Assembly (NCBI GenBank): GCA_021234155.1
Contig: JAJEKV010000085.1
Span: forward strand, 374,001-438,000
Origin: Isoetes taiwanensis
Lineage: Eukaryota > Streptophyta > Lycopodiopsida > Isoetales > Isoetaceae
Direction: 5' to 3'
DNA: 64,000 bases
The notes under the pieces were generated by a model. The model searched no databases. It was not told where the DNA came from and saw only the letters and a list, made by a program, of their open reading frames with translations. A program made the translations under genes and the position numbers. Below, in pieces: positions 12,001 to 22,842 of this stretch (positions are counted from its first letter, which is position 1; each line of letters opens with the position of its first letter).

Positions 12001-15000
12001 CTTCTCCGCTGCATTGCTTTTTCTATCAATAATCTCTGCAAAGCTTTTTCTCCTTCAAGGGTGGATTATCTTTCACAGAACACCTGCCTTCCCTTCTCTT
12101 AAAACTTTCTGAAATCTAGGTTCAGCATTGGCCTCTATTTTTCTTTCAGGAGGAAAAACATTATCAAATTCATCACTAACCTTAGAATGAGGATGCCAGT
12201 CCTTCACATTAGTTTGATTCCTGCCCAATCCTCTTCTTTCATTTGATGAAGTAATCCTCTTTGCACTACTTGCATTACTAGAATTGCCTTTAGTGTTCCT
12301 CCTCATGGCAGTGTTCCCATTAGAAGTTTCAGCATCTATGTCTTTGCCACGGTTCAAAAAACATCTTGCTAGAATCAACTCCGTACACCAAACTCTCGGG
12401 TCAAGTGCCGGACGCTCATTCACATAACGGTGAAATGCAAACAGTTGGGTTGTAGCAACAACAATTCCAACATGTCGCCACATAGCTCCATGGAGTCCAG
12501 GTATGTCTTTGTTCAGGACTGCTGCTGTAGAAATATCGCACTGAATATATGACAAGAAGACAAACGTGTCCACACAGATGCCACAGATCAGGACAACCAA
12601 GCAGAGCGGTGCGATGGCTTTTAAACACAGTCTTCCTTGAAGAATTTTATGCCAATGCGCCAAACTTTCTTCAAAATTACCCAGGACAAGCCTACATCTT
12701 GGCCTTCCTCTATACAGTCTGCATAGTTTGGAGCCGAATTCATCCATGGTGCTAAATGCTCTGGATCAGAATGAGGCCTACGAGTACCCTTCAACCTTGG
12801 CCTTCTTGCAGCTTCAGACCTTGGCCTCCAGATTTGCTTTGCAAAATCCATCAACATTCGTTGAGGTTCTCTTGTTAGAGCCATCACTGATATCTTTTCT
12901 TTAAGATCTTCTGATCTCACATCATCCCGTAGATCACATAGATCCCTGTTGGGCTCGTTCACTGGCATTGCACTCTTGCAGGCTCGCGATCCACTACCAA
13001 AATCCATCAGCAACCTCTGTGGTTCGCTTGCTACTACCAGGTTCATCACTATGTCTTGGTTGGTTCCCATAGCCTGCCTTGCTACAAGCATCTTGAACCA
13101 CCATGCTATATCCTCGGTGTCTCCTTGTGAGCACTCAATGCTCCACATCATGCACCTGAAAATGACATATCTCATCTTTGGCCATAATGACCTCTTTTTT
13201 CAGCATCATAACCAAGTTTCTAGCAGCCTCTTTGAAGCTTGGTAAGCCCATCACTAGCCAGATCCTGTTAATGACACTGAATCTTTTCACCTCTTTTGCT
13301 TGGTGTAGCACATCCATGCCCATGTAGCGTAAGAGACTCACGAAGACATGCCAGAAATCCATTCTCGACACGTTTTACGTTCCCAGATTGGATCCGTCAT
13401 GAATCTACTCTCCCCCTATTCTTCAAACACACAAGCTCTTAGGCCGATTCCCTGGAACCAACCTGCTCTGATACCATATTGTGGAACGAGAATTGGGAAG
13501 CGCCAGGATCAAGGAAGCAGCTAACTCTTTGTTCATTGTCCAGCAGAATACAAATAGACGAGTTCCTTGAAGTTAGGAACAACTACTAAATGATTACAGT
13601 AAAACCTCATCTACTTTTAACGGCTACTATGTCATCTTTTTGTCATGTTCCAACATATTGAGCACTCACTGCAAAGTCATAACTGTTATGTATAGAAGTC
13701 AATTTGGCCATGTTCCTAGGGACCCAAGTATATACTTTCTATTGGCAATGTTCTATGTTGTATTTGGTGGTTGCCAGAATTTATGCATCTATTATTTCTT
13801 ACTAATGTATAGATCGACATTTTTTTTTTTGATATAGACCTGAAGGTAATGCAGCTGTGGAGGAATTATATGAGCGTGGAGTGGAGGATTATCTGGTACT
13901 TAGCAAATTCTAATGCCCAATTGTTTCAAGCCAAGTTTGATGCTTGTTTTCGTGTTATACCTGCAGTCTGTGCCCCTTTGGTTGGAGTATTTGCAATTTG
14001 TAGAGGAACATGATACAGCTGTCCTTCAATGTACAACCGAAGGCCTTGCCAAAATGAGGCAGCTTTACGAACGCGCGCTTTCTGCAGCAGGCCTCCACAT
14101 GGCTGAGGGTTGGAAAATATGGAAAGCCTATCGTGAATTTGAGAAAGCTGTTGTGCTGGTGATGAAGGACACAAATGAAGAGGTATTACTACAATAAAAT
14201 TTAACAAGGAAAATGATATTTAGCATATGGAGATTAAGTGTTGAAAAGACTCTGAACAAGCTATAAGAGATCTAAGACTGCAACTCTTTCTTTTTATGTT
14301 TGTGGAGATCTATTCCGTAAAATGGGATGGGTGACTTCCATTTGGCTATCAGTCCTTTTCTAAAAAGTAAAAAGTATTATCTATCTTTCTAAATTGAAGG
14401 GAAATTATAAGACTATTGCTCAGGCCGATATACCTTTCAACAAAATCGTTTTTAGGCTGGAATTTCATTTTATGTCATTCTAGACAATGTTCATATTTCT
14501 TACTAGGCCTGCAGTTTCATGAACAAATTTTTATTGATGCAGGCTGCATCCAAGGGAATGAACGTATTAGGAATCTCTTTCATCGTCAGTTGGTAATTCC
14601 TCTAATAAAGCAGGCTGAAACTCTCACAGAGTATAAAGAATGGGAAGAAGAACAAGGAAATCATGTTGGTGATGAAAGCACAGAACTGGCAGGCCTCCCT
14701 TTCAACTTAATTTCTGCATACAAGAAAGCCATGAAGCTCTGCAATGAATATAGGAGTTTTGAGGAGAAGATAGCTGTGGAAAATCCTATTGATGCTGATC
14801 TGCTACAAAACTATTTGGTAAGGTGTTAATATGAATTATTTGTTAGATGTGTCAAGATTTAATATGAACTGTATCTGTTCTTACCCCAATTGAACGTCTA
14901 CTAACGTCATTATTAATGTCTACTAAGGGGTGATAAATGGTCTAGCAAAAAGGTAGGGAAGGGTCAGAAAAAACGGGAGAGTGCAAAGCTGCATTCAAAT

Positions 15001-17633
15001 ATGGTCTTTCACATGTTATGCTCCCTTTTCAGCTGTATATAGATCGTGAGGTGGACACCGGGGAACCAACAAGAGCACAAGTGCTATACGAGCGTGCCAT
15101 TGCAGTTTTTCCCATTACACACGACTTGTGGATCAAGTATACAAGTTACCTGGATACTAATTTGAAGGTATTATTTTTGCTTGAAAATTTTTAACAGATA
15201 GCTTTTCAATGGATACCTACCTTAAGTGCATGAAAACATCATTGGCAGATTCCTTCCATCTCTGTGAATGCTTATAAGAGAGCAGTGGGAAATTGTCCGT
15301 GGGTGGGGGAGCTTTGGACTAAATATTTACTAGCTTTGGAGCGTGCTGACGCCAGTGAAGATAAAATTTCAAAGGTGTATTGCCAGATTCCTTTTGCCTT
15401 TTTCTGTAGAGCATTACTATTAAATTATTATAGTTATTTTCCTTGCTTTTTATGTTCTAGCGTTTTTGACGTTTTTTAAGTCTTTTATCTTCTCATTATA
15501 TAGGTCTTCAAGCAAGCCTTGCAAGGTGGATTTCAAACTTCCAATGAGGCAAGGGTTCCTCTTTAGAAGCTTTTTGTTTTCAGAAAAATGGTCAGGCCGT
15601 TGTTCCTTCTTGTGCGTACAACTATATCAGGTTGGAGGTTTGGTCCTTCTAATGATGTTTGTTTATCTGCACCAGTACTTGGATTTGTTTCTTACGCGTG
15701 TGGATGGTCTGCGAAGACGTATTTCATCACTTTCTGAGGCAGATATCGGAAGGCAAACTAATTTGGAGCATCTTAGACGTACATTCAATGTGTGTCTTCT
15801 AGTTTGTTGATGTTTTGGTGTGTTGTAAATTCATGAAAGTTGACTTTACTGCCGCAATGCAGCATGCAACAGAGTTCTTTGCAGAACATTATCCCAGTTC
15901 AGTAGATTCTTTGCTGCAATTGCATAGTTATTGGGCAGATTTAGAAGCTCGGCTGGCAAAGGATATTGTAGCTGCTCGTGGAGTTTGGGAAAATATGGTC
16001 AAAGAAAGGTAACATGCATATATTCATTTTGTAACGTTTAATCATAAAAAGAAAAGCAATGGCTTTTTTTGAGCAGGGGATGGATGACGGAGGTATGGCA
16101 AGGGTACATATCCACTGAACTATCCCTTGGGAATATGAAAGAGGTGCGTTCCCTTTATAAGCGGTGTTTTAGCAGGCGGCTTGAAGGTGCTGGTACCGAG
16201 GTATCTTTTATTAGACTATCTTTATGTTGGTCCTTTAGACTTTAGGCTTTTCATGGAAGCTTGCTTATGTTGCTGTCAATTAATCTGGCAGTTAATGTGT
16301 GGATTATGGATTCAGTTTGAGCGTCATTATGGTCTTTTGGAAGACTATGATCGTGCTTTGATAAAGGTAATAATCAACTTAATATATTCGGCCTCTCGGC
16401 TTGTTTCCTCATTTTTTAAGCTATAGTATAATGTTATGTAGGTTGCTCCAAGGCTGGCTGAAGTAAGATCCATGCAACGTTCTCAAGAGATGAGTGTGAC
16501 AACTGACAGGGCTGTAGTTGACAAGCTTGCTTCAGCAGATAAAGATAGTAGTCCTGCAAAAAGGAAAAGGATTCCTGGTTCAAGAAATGTAAAAGATGTA
16601 AGAAAGCGTGCAAAGGTTGGAGATGATAATGCACAACTAAGCTTGGGAGTAGGAGTAACTGAGCAAAAGCAAATGAACGAGCGAAAAGAAGTAACTGAAG
16701 AAAAAGTAATCAAACGTGAAGAAGCCCAGAGACCTGTATACACAGATCAGTGCACAGCATATGTGTCAAATCTTCTGCTGGAGGTTGCCTAGTTTTCCTA
16801 TTTTGCTCTCTTACATGCTCCATTTGCATGTAATTCATTATGATTATTGAAAACGGCGGCTGCCATGCTGATTTCAGGTTACAGAGGAACAATTGCATGA
16901 ATTTCTCAATTCTTGTGGTGGTGTCAAAGAAATACGCATGCCCCGTGATAGAGCGAGTGGACGGTCACGGGTGATTGTCTTATATATGCTATGAGAATAT
17001 ACGCTCTTAGAAAATGTCACTCACTTAATTCTTCTTTACAGGGATTCGCATATGTCGATTTTGAAAATGAATCACATCTCTCAGCTGCTATTGCCAAGAA
17101 CAAAGAGAAGCTGTGTGGTCGGCCTGTTAGTATTGCCAAGTCAAATCCAGAAGCCAAGCATGGTGTGAAATATACAGCAGCAATTAGAGGCCGTGGTATG
17201 TTTTCTTATGCTATGAGAATATGTTCCTCGAGTTCCTGAGGCCAGCAATAGAAATGAAACCACAGATGAGGTGGCCCCGCTTTGATCAGATGCCTTATCA
17301 CGAAGGATTTACATATTCTTATGTTCCAAACAGTGTTTTCGATTCATCTGTTCTTAAGCATTGTGAACTATGACACCAAAATTTACAATGGATGAGATTT
17401 TGATGGACCTTGTTGGCTTTTGATGTCATGCAGGAGGCCTGACACATGGAAGACAAATCGCCAAACCAAATGTGGGGCATCGTCGTGGGGGGCACCTTAA
17501 GCTTACAGGAAGTTCTACCTTTGCAGTACCTCGGGCACTTGCCAAGCCGCTTGGACAAGAAACACAAGATGATGTTCCAAAGAGTAACGTAGAATTTAGA
17601 AAGCTCTTTTTAAACCCAAAGGATGCTGAATGA
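9083..17633 (+). CDS. SART3: SART3/Prp24-like U4/U6 snRNP recycling factor (HAT repeats + RRM), about 16 exons
   Basis: Exons read from splice sites: 9083-9247, 9321-9454, 13838-13895, 13967-14182, about 14543-14817, 15033-15167, 15249-15374, 15504-15548, 15676-15789, 15863-16008, 16077-16200, 16292-16366, 16442-16783, 16878-16970, about 17042-17195 and 17434-17633 (stop TGA). That is roughly 800 aa, normal for the family. The acidic Ser/Asp/Glu-rich N-terminus starts [12 protein letters not shown]. Half-a-TPR (HAT) repeats follow, with [47 protein letters not shown] and [15 protein letters not shown]. After a Lys/Arg-rich linker comes one RRM with RNP1-like GFAYVDF. The C-terminus ends in FRKLFLNP, like the family's conserved tail. 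Known role: chaperone that reanneals U4 and U6 snRNA in the nucleus. Intron 2 (9455-13837) contains an LTR element. Intron 8 appears to use a GC donor (GAG|gcaagg). Two junctions (exons 4/5 and 14/15) are one base out of phase, so sequence error or early decay is possible. The start is the first ATG before the acidic stretch. Confidence 0.85.
9596..9660 (-). repeat. 3' LTR remnant of the gene-capturing element
   Basis: Nearly identical for about 64 bp to 13477-13541, the U5-side end of the upstream LTR, and then diverges completely. The U3 part seen at 13542-13655 is missing here. Confidence 0.7.
10437..10896 (-). pseudogene. Captured PAPA-1/INO80 subunit B-like fragment
   Basis: Follows the phosphoglucomutase part in the same frame. 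It begins with a Lys-Arg-Gln-Val-Phe-Asp acidic stretch (about residue 349 of the 465-codon frame), continues through basic KKARKRRKS and acidic Ser/Glu runs, and reaches [18 protein letters not shown]. After a stop near 10531 the family-like text resumes one frame over as [20 protein letters not shown] and KVAKEIEA. The sequence LT-RQRA followed by a Lys/Arg-rich coiled stretch with ATRKRRQQ is the PAPA-1 region of plant INO80B-type chromatin-remodelling subunits. The zf-HIT domain was not found. The frameshift inside the domain shows it is not maintained as such. Confidence 0.6.
10948..11499 (-). pseudogene. Captured phosphoglucomutase C-terminal domain
   Basis: About 184 codons, open and intronless. 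Recognisable stretches are [56 protein letters not shown] and [20 protein letters not shown]. These match the C-terminal domain of cytosolic phosphoglucomutase, which binds the sugar phosphate through the RLSGTGS-type loop. The loop here reads RLSGIGSS, so the family Thr is replaced by Ile. The catalytic phosphoserine domain is absent, so it cannot act as an enzyme. It lies in one 465-codon frame (10531-11928) with unrelated protein on both sides. It is called a pseudogene because it is a transposon-borne fragment; whether the chimera is expressed is unknown. Confidence 0.75.
11500..13371 (-). other. 5' interior of the gene-capturing element, unidentified frames
   Basis: Between the primer site and the phosphoglucomutase part lie several minus-strand open frames (13135-13371, 12621-13175, 12073-12747 and the start of 10531-11928). 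I recognise none as gag or pol. One frame repeats a short phrase, EPQRLLMDF and EPQRMLMDF, about 60 residues apart. Another has a Ser/Asn/Arg-rich stretch ([18 protein letters not shown]) that could be the N-terminal part of the INO80B-like capture, but this is only a guess. These parts may come from other host genes. Confidence 0.5.
11725..11900 (-). repeat. Tandem duplication of about 88 bp inside the gene-capturing element
   Basis: The phrase encoding [15 protein letters not shown] (minus) recurs as [15 protein letters not shown]. At the DNA level, two units starting CCTCCTTT(A/C)... and sharing CTGGACTTCTTTCCATTTCT follow each other with few differences. Confidence 0.7.
13465..13476 (-). 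other. Primer binding site (tRNA-iMet type)
   Basis: Minus-strand TGGTATCAGAGC, complementary to the 3' end of plant initiator methionine tRNA and typical of Copia elements. It lies immediately inside the 5' LTR. Confidence 0.85.
13477..13655 (-). repeat. 5' LTR of the gene-capturing element (179 bp)
   Basis: On the minus strand it starts TGTTGGAAC and ends in CAATA, directly against the primer binding site. The plus-strand right border abuts the target duplication TATTG. Confidence 0.8.
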
Positions 17634-17944
17634 CGATATTATTCTTCTAAGAATGTTTTGTCTTTGTTCTTCCTCCTGGTCTAAAATGGCTATACCCATC
17701 TCTTAAATCACGGCTGTGGCAGATTATCATGATCCAGTAGTTGGGAGCCATCTGATCAAATGGAGTTAAATTGCAGAACTCACGTCCGGCCTTTCGGGAG
17801 AAGATTATCATGAGAGAGTCTCTTCAGAACCCCTTGGCCAAATCTGACCATCCAGGATTGGATCCGGCAGCGATAATCTGCTTCAGCGCCCTTAGGCTGA
17901 AATCACACCTGTGGCCAACCAAGATCTCTTTTTTCCATTCTTGG
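17634..17944. other. SART3 3' flank
   Basis: Likely 3' untranslated and flanking DNA of SART3. No gene, clear poly(A) signal cluster or known repeat was seen before the tandem duplication begins. Confidence 0.5.
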
Positions 17945-18339
17945 GCTATCACATTTGTGCCCACGTTTAGTTTGCCAAGTGGGATTAAAACAATAATGAT
18001 TTTGTGACTTCACCGAGCTGACGGATCGCTCCAATTCCCTTCAAGAACCGCTCTAAATCGCTTCGTTTTTTATTGCTGCTACTCTAAATCACACCCAATC
18101 ACTTTAGATTCAGGTTATGAAGTCGATTTCTTGACGAAGTGCTCCAAATCGATTCACAAAATACCATAAATTGCTTCATTTTGTACTGCCGCTGCTCTAA
18201 TCGATCTAATTCATCTGGCATCCTCTTAAATCTGAAAGGAAATAGTTATGAAGTCGCTTAAACGAGCATAAAAATCAGATTTTGGCTAGAACCCTAATCT
18301 TGTGGAACCCTAATGGTGCATCTGGCCAATAATTGAGCT

Positions 18340-18582
18340 GAGCTGGCGGTGGCTAAGGTCTTGTCCAGGGGCCGGCCCATCGCGGTAAATGTCGGATGTG
18401 GGCATGTTATAGCCAGCCTTAAATGGCAAAAAATTCGCTCTCTACAAAAACGCAGTGTAATTTTTTTTAGGCATGGGTATAACATGTCAAAGACACGGAT
18501 ATACCTGTGGCTATAACATGATGGCGTCCGATATATACGGCGCGCTCCCGGCCCCTGACCAGGATTCTTGGTAGCGCCCAGA
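18340..18582. mobile_element. Foldback/MITE element in duplication unit 1
   Basis: The left arm (about 18340-18416) and right arm (about 18508-18582) are inverted complements over about 75 bp with a few mismatches. Core matching words are CAGGGGCCGG / CCGGCCCCTG and GCATGTTATAGCCA / TGGCTATAACATG. The loop is about 90 bp. The inner CAGGGGC-type terminus resembles hAT-family inverted repeats, but no 8-bp target duplication was seen. Confidence 0.65.
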
Positions 18583-20171
18583 AAATAATGCGTTTTCGGC
18601 ACTCCACCCGTGATTGAAGGTGTAGATAACGCCCAGGCTAGAGCCCAGAGGGCGTTTCCCAAAAAAAAATTGAGGCATGGCCAAAATGGCTCGGGGGTGT
18701 GCATTGTCCCCCCTCAGTCTTCTTGTGTTTTCCTTTTACTTTTTACAAGACGATTGTGCGGCGGCGTTGCCGCTGCTATAGCTGCTATAGCTCGAAGGGT
18801 TTCGAGTGAAATGGAGACCATGTGAACCTGTCCTATTGGTATGGCAAGGATAAATCGATGGGTGCAACTTGGGACTAAAATGTTGAAAAATTTGGGATGG
18901 GATTTTGCAGTGTACATGTTGTCAGAGATGAGAAGGTTGAAAACAAAGCAAAATGATTTCGCTGTAATTTGATGAGCAAATTTGGTTTGGATTTAAAGAG
19001 GAGGCTAGTGTGGGAAATCATTTAATGCAAGCTCGCAAAACCTAGACTCTGTCATCACCAGATTTGCACATAGCTTCAAAAAGCCTTGAGATTAAACAGA
19101 CAATAGATTTTGTTCCTTTTTTTTAAGCTTTCTAAGTTTAAATCCGATACAAAATTGCCAAATTTGGTCGTTGTGGTAGTTCAATATGTTTTAAAATCAC
19201 AAAAAATTGTGGTATTAGTAGATGTCGGAGCTAAACTTCCAACTCCGGCCGATTTTGCTTGTTAGTTAATTTTGCATGAATCTTGGCTGAAAGATTAGAC
19301 TAGCAAAGGTCTATATACTCCAGATTTTTGAGATTATGAGCTGGGTTAGATTTCCAAGTTGGTAAGAGATTTTCAGCTTAGTAAGATGGTTGGGAGAAGG
19401 GAGTTCAGATTGAGATATATTAACCAATATTAATGACCCAATATTTGGAGATATTTTACTGCAGTTGAATGGTTGCAATTTATTCCCGTCCATTGGCGTC
19501 CTGTTTGATCATCCCTGTTCTAGTTTGCAAGATGACTGCCATAACTATAATCTTGGTTTTATTCTGACTCTGGAAGAATAGTCAGATTCCATCTGCCACA
19601 TGGACCCCCTCCTCCCCAAATACACGTCACATTTTTTAGTGCCAACTCACCAAAAAACAACCTACCCAATTTTATTTGATGAAGGATAGGGTATATCTTT
19701 TTGCAAGGAATGGAATAAGCAACTTGTACCTCATTTTGGAAATCAAACCGTTTCGCATTTCTGGTCAGGACGCCCAGGAATTTGCTATCACATTTGTGCC
19801 CACGTAAAGTTGCCAAGTGGGATTAAAACAATAATGATTTTGTGACTTGAGCTGACGGATCGCTCCAATTCCCTTCAAGAACCGCTCTAAATCGCTTCGT
19901 TTTTTATTGCTGCTACTCTAAATCACACCCAATCACTTTAGATTCAGGTTAATGAAGTCGATTTCTGACGAAATGCTCCAAATAGATTCACAAAATACCA
20001 TAAGTTGCTTCATTTTGTACTGCCGCTGCTCTAATCGATCTAATTCATCTGGCATCCTCCTAACTCTGAAAGGAAACAGTTATGAAATCGCTTAAACGAG
20101 CATAAAAATCAGATTTCGGCTAGAACCCTAATCTCATGGAACCCTAATGGTGGATCTGGCCAATAATTGAG

Positions 20172-20416
20172 CTGAGCTAGCGGTGGCCAAGGTCTTGTCC
20201 AGGGGCCGGCCCCATCGCGGTAAATGTCGGACGTGGGCATGTTATAGCCAAGCCTTAAATGGCAAAAAATCCCCAAGTCTACAAAAACGCAGTGTAATTT
20301 TTTTTGGGCATGGCTATAACATGTCAAAGACATGGATATGTCCGTGGCTATAACATGACGACGTCCGATATATACGGTGCTCCCGGCCCCTGACCAGGAT
20401 TCTTGGTCGCGTCCAG
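20172..20416. mobile_element. Foldback/MITE element in duplication unit 2
   Basis: The counterpart of the element in unit 1, with the same CAGGGGCCGG (20200) and CCGGCCCCTG (to 20392) arms and the same internal word TATAACATG. It was copied with the tandem duplication, not inserted independently. Confidence 0.65.
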
Positions 20417-21591
20417 GAAATAATGCGTTTTCGGCACTCCAATGTGATGGGAGGCTGCCCAGAAATTTGAAATATTGAAAGGCTATTGGTTAATGCAATG
20501 TTTGGGCGGGCATTGATGTGATAATCTGCTCTAGCCCGTGATTGAAGGTGTAGATAATGCCCAGGCCAGAGCCCAGAGGGTGTTTCTAAAAAAAAAAATT
20601 GAGACATGGCCAAAATGGTTCGGGGGTGTGCATTGTCCCCCCGGGTCTTCTTGTGTTTTCCTTTTACTTTTTACAAGACGATTTTGCGGGGGCGTTGCCG
20701 CGGCTATAGCTCGAAGGGTTTCGAGTGGGATGGAGACCATGTGAACCTGTCCTATTGGAGTATGTGTATGGCAAAGATAAATTGAGGGGTGCAACTTGGG
20801 ACTAAAATGTTGAAAAATTTGGGATGGGATTTTGCAGTGTACATGTTGTCAGAGATGAGAAGGCTGAAAACAAAGCAAAATGATTTTGCTGTAATTTGAT
20901 GAGCAAATTTGGTTTGGATTTAAAGAGGAGGCCAGTGCGGGAAATCATTTAATGCGCTCGCAAAACCTAGACTCTGTCATCACCAGATTTGCACATAGCT
21001 TCAAAAAGCCTTGACAGACAATAGATTTTGTTTCTTTTTAAGCTTTCTAAGTTTAAATCCGATACAAAATCGCTAAATTTGGTCGTTGTGGTGGTTCAAT
21101 ATGTTTCAAAATCACAAAAAATTGTGGTATTAGTAGATGTCGGAGCTAAACTTCCAACTCCGTCCGATTTTGCTTGTTAGTTAATTTTGCATGAATCTTG
21201 GCTGAAAGATTAGACTAGCAAAGGTCTACATACTCCAGATTTTTGAGATTATGAGCTGGGTTAGATTTTCAAGTTGGTAAGAGATTTTCAGCTTAGTAAG
21301 ATGGTTGGGAGAAGGGAGTTCAGGTTGAGATATATTAACCAATATTAATGACCCAATATTTGGAGATATTTTACTGCAGTTGAATGGTTGCAATTTATTC
21401 CCGTCCATTGTTTGATCATCCCTGTTCTAGTTTGCAAGATGATTGCCATAACTATAATCTTGATATTATTCTGACTCTGAAAGAATAGTCAGATTCCATC
21501 CATACATGGACCCCCTCCAAATACACGTCCACATTTTTTAGTGCCAACTTGTACCTCATTTTGGAAATCAAACCATTTCGCATTTCTGGTC

Positions 21592-21890
21592 TCTACAATA
21601 TAGATGCCATTCAAGGATTGTCCAAGAATGGTCCTCCTTGTTGGAGATTGCTATAATTTGGGATTCTCTTGGACTTCAAGGTGTTTGAGTTCTAGCCCTT
21701 TATTGTTAGAAGGAAGGAATACTACATGGAAAAATATCGTCTCGAATATTGTTGGTGGGTTTATCTTTAAACCTCTAGTCTCTACCAATATAGATGCCCT
21801 TCAAGGATTGTCCAATAATGGTCCTTGTTGGAGATTGCTGGAATTCGAGATTTTCTTGGACTTCTGGGTGGTTTGAGTTCTAGCCCTTTG
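21592..21890. repeat. Direct repeat of about 107 bp, two copies 187 bp apart
   Basis: The block from TCTCTAC(C)AATATAGATGCC through GATTGTCCAA(G/T)AATGGTCCT to GTTTGAGTTCTAGCCCTTT occurs at about 21592-21697 and 21779-21886. The sequence between differs. No coding potential. Confidence 0.75.
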
Positions 21891-22727
21891 TCGGGGTTTG
21901 TCATGACATTTTTAACTCCTATTCTTTGACCTCCACTGAATAATATTCCCTTGTTGTTTTTGCCCGAAGGGCAAACCTTAGGTGAGGTTGTGAGGATTGC
22001 AGAATATGCATGGAATATTCTTAATATAAGGCATGGATTAGTGTGGAGGATGGAATATGAAGCAAATATACCAAAAACAAACAAGATGATATTTTCGCAT
22101 TATGTTTCCAAATCGGGCTCCTCAGGACATGCCCGGAACTAGGAGATTGCATTCCGGTAATCCTTTCACCGGCAGAGGAAGGCCTACTTTGTCGCTACCA
22201 TAGCCATGAAATGGAGCCAAATCAATGCAGATCTATTGTGCTCCAATGCATAAATGCCCTGCCTATGTGTCCTTCCATACTACTTTAGCAATGGCGGCCC
22301 CCACATGTTAGAATTTGTCTGGTAGACTTTGAATCTTTTTCTTTGGTTTCTTTCCAATGCCAGAGATTAACCTGCTTGTAAAGATTGATGGGTTTTTATT
22401 TCTTGCCTACTTAGTTTGCAGGAGCAATTTGCAAAGAAAGTCCTTTGACAGAGTTTTTCCTTATTTTGTATAAGATTTTGTCTAACCTGTTCTGTGTAGG
22501 TTTGGTCTCTTGTGAGGAAGTTAGATCGGCCTCAAACTATTTAAAGGTTTATTCAGAGTTGTACAGTTAGTGGAGATGGAATGGTCTGGAAGCGTAAGGG
22601 ATGTGAATGTTATTTCTTGATTACCTGCCAGTACAAGCACCGAAAGGCTGGAGGTCCTTGCTGATAATGAACATATTTTTAGTTATAGAATAGTTGGAGG
22701 AGATCATAGGCTCAAGGTAAAATAACT
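21891..22727. other. Non-coding stretch
   Basis: No supported gene. Near 21957-22020 a word TTGCCC-GAA-GGGCAAACCTTAGG and a following CAGAATATGCATGGAATATTC phrase resemble 41905-41990, suggesting a shared dispersed repeat. Confidence 0.4.
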
Positions 22728-22826
22728 TTGTTTGAAAAACTAATGGATGCTGATCTTGAATTGGATGTCGTTACAAGAAGTTCTCTGATTGATATGTATA
22801 CAAAATATGCAAGTGAGAAGCCTAAA
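22728..22826 (+). pseudogene. PPR-motif remnant
   Basis: The translation LFEKLMDADLELDVVTRSSL followed by IDMYTKYAS matches the very common plant pentatricopeptide-repeat text (LDVVVGNSLIDMYAKCG type). Only about one repeat is readable before the sequence ends against MITE copy 2 at 22843. PPR proteins bind organellar RNA, but this piece is far too short to work. It is a relic, probably broken by the MITE. Confidence 0.55.
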
Positions 22827-22842
22827 CATAAAATAAAAAACT

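Larger units (their letters stand above)
9596..13655 (-). mobile_element. Non-autonomous Copia-like LTR element that captured host gene fragments
   Basis: Inserted in SART3 intron 2 with a perfect 5-bp target duplication TATTG at 9591-9595 and 13656-13660. On the minus strand the 5' LTR (13477-13655) begins TGTTGGAACATGAC and ends in CAATA. It is followed at once by a tRNA-Met primer site, TGGTATCAGAGC (plus 13465-13476). The downstream LTR shares only about 64 bp with it (9596-9660). The interior has no gag, protease, integrase or RT that I can recognise. It carries a phosphoglucomutase C-terminal segment (10948-11499), a PAPA-1/INO80B-like segment (10437-10896) and further unidentified frames (11500-13371), all on minus. 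The captured parts read through without introns, which suggests capture from spliced RNA, as known for maize Bs1. It must use proteins from elsewhere to move. Confidence 0.8.
17945..21591. repeat. Large tandem duplication, two units of about 1.83 kb
   Basis: Unit 1 is 17945-19783 and unit 2 is 19784-21591. Both start GCTATCACATTTGTGCCCAC and end near CGCATTTCTGGTC. They are colinear with point differences and three visible indels. Unit 2 has about 95 bp (20442-20535) absent from unit 1, unit 1 has about 75 bp (near 19650-19725) absent from unit 2, and there is an 11-bp GCTATAGCT(G/C) stutter in unit 1 near 18775. No reading frame with known similarity exists. Each unit holds one foldback element. 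It could be a segmental duplication or a tandem transposon arrangement. LTR ends are not evident. Confidence 0.85.

Noticed and set aside
17945-21591. The two 1.83-kb units as LTRs of one element
   Set aside because: They abut with only about 17 bp between them, have no TG...CA ends, primer site or target duplication, and no interior.
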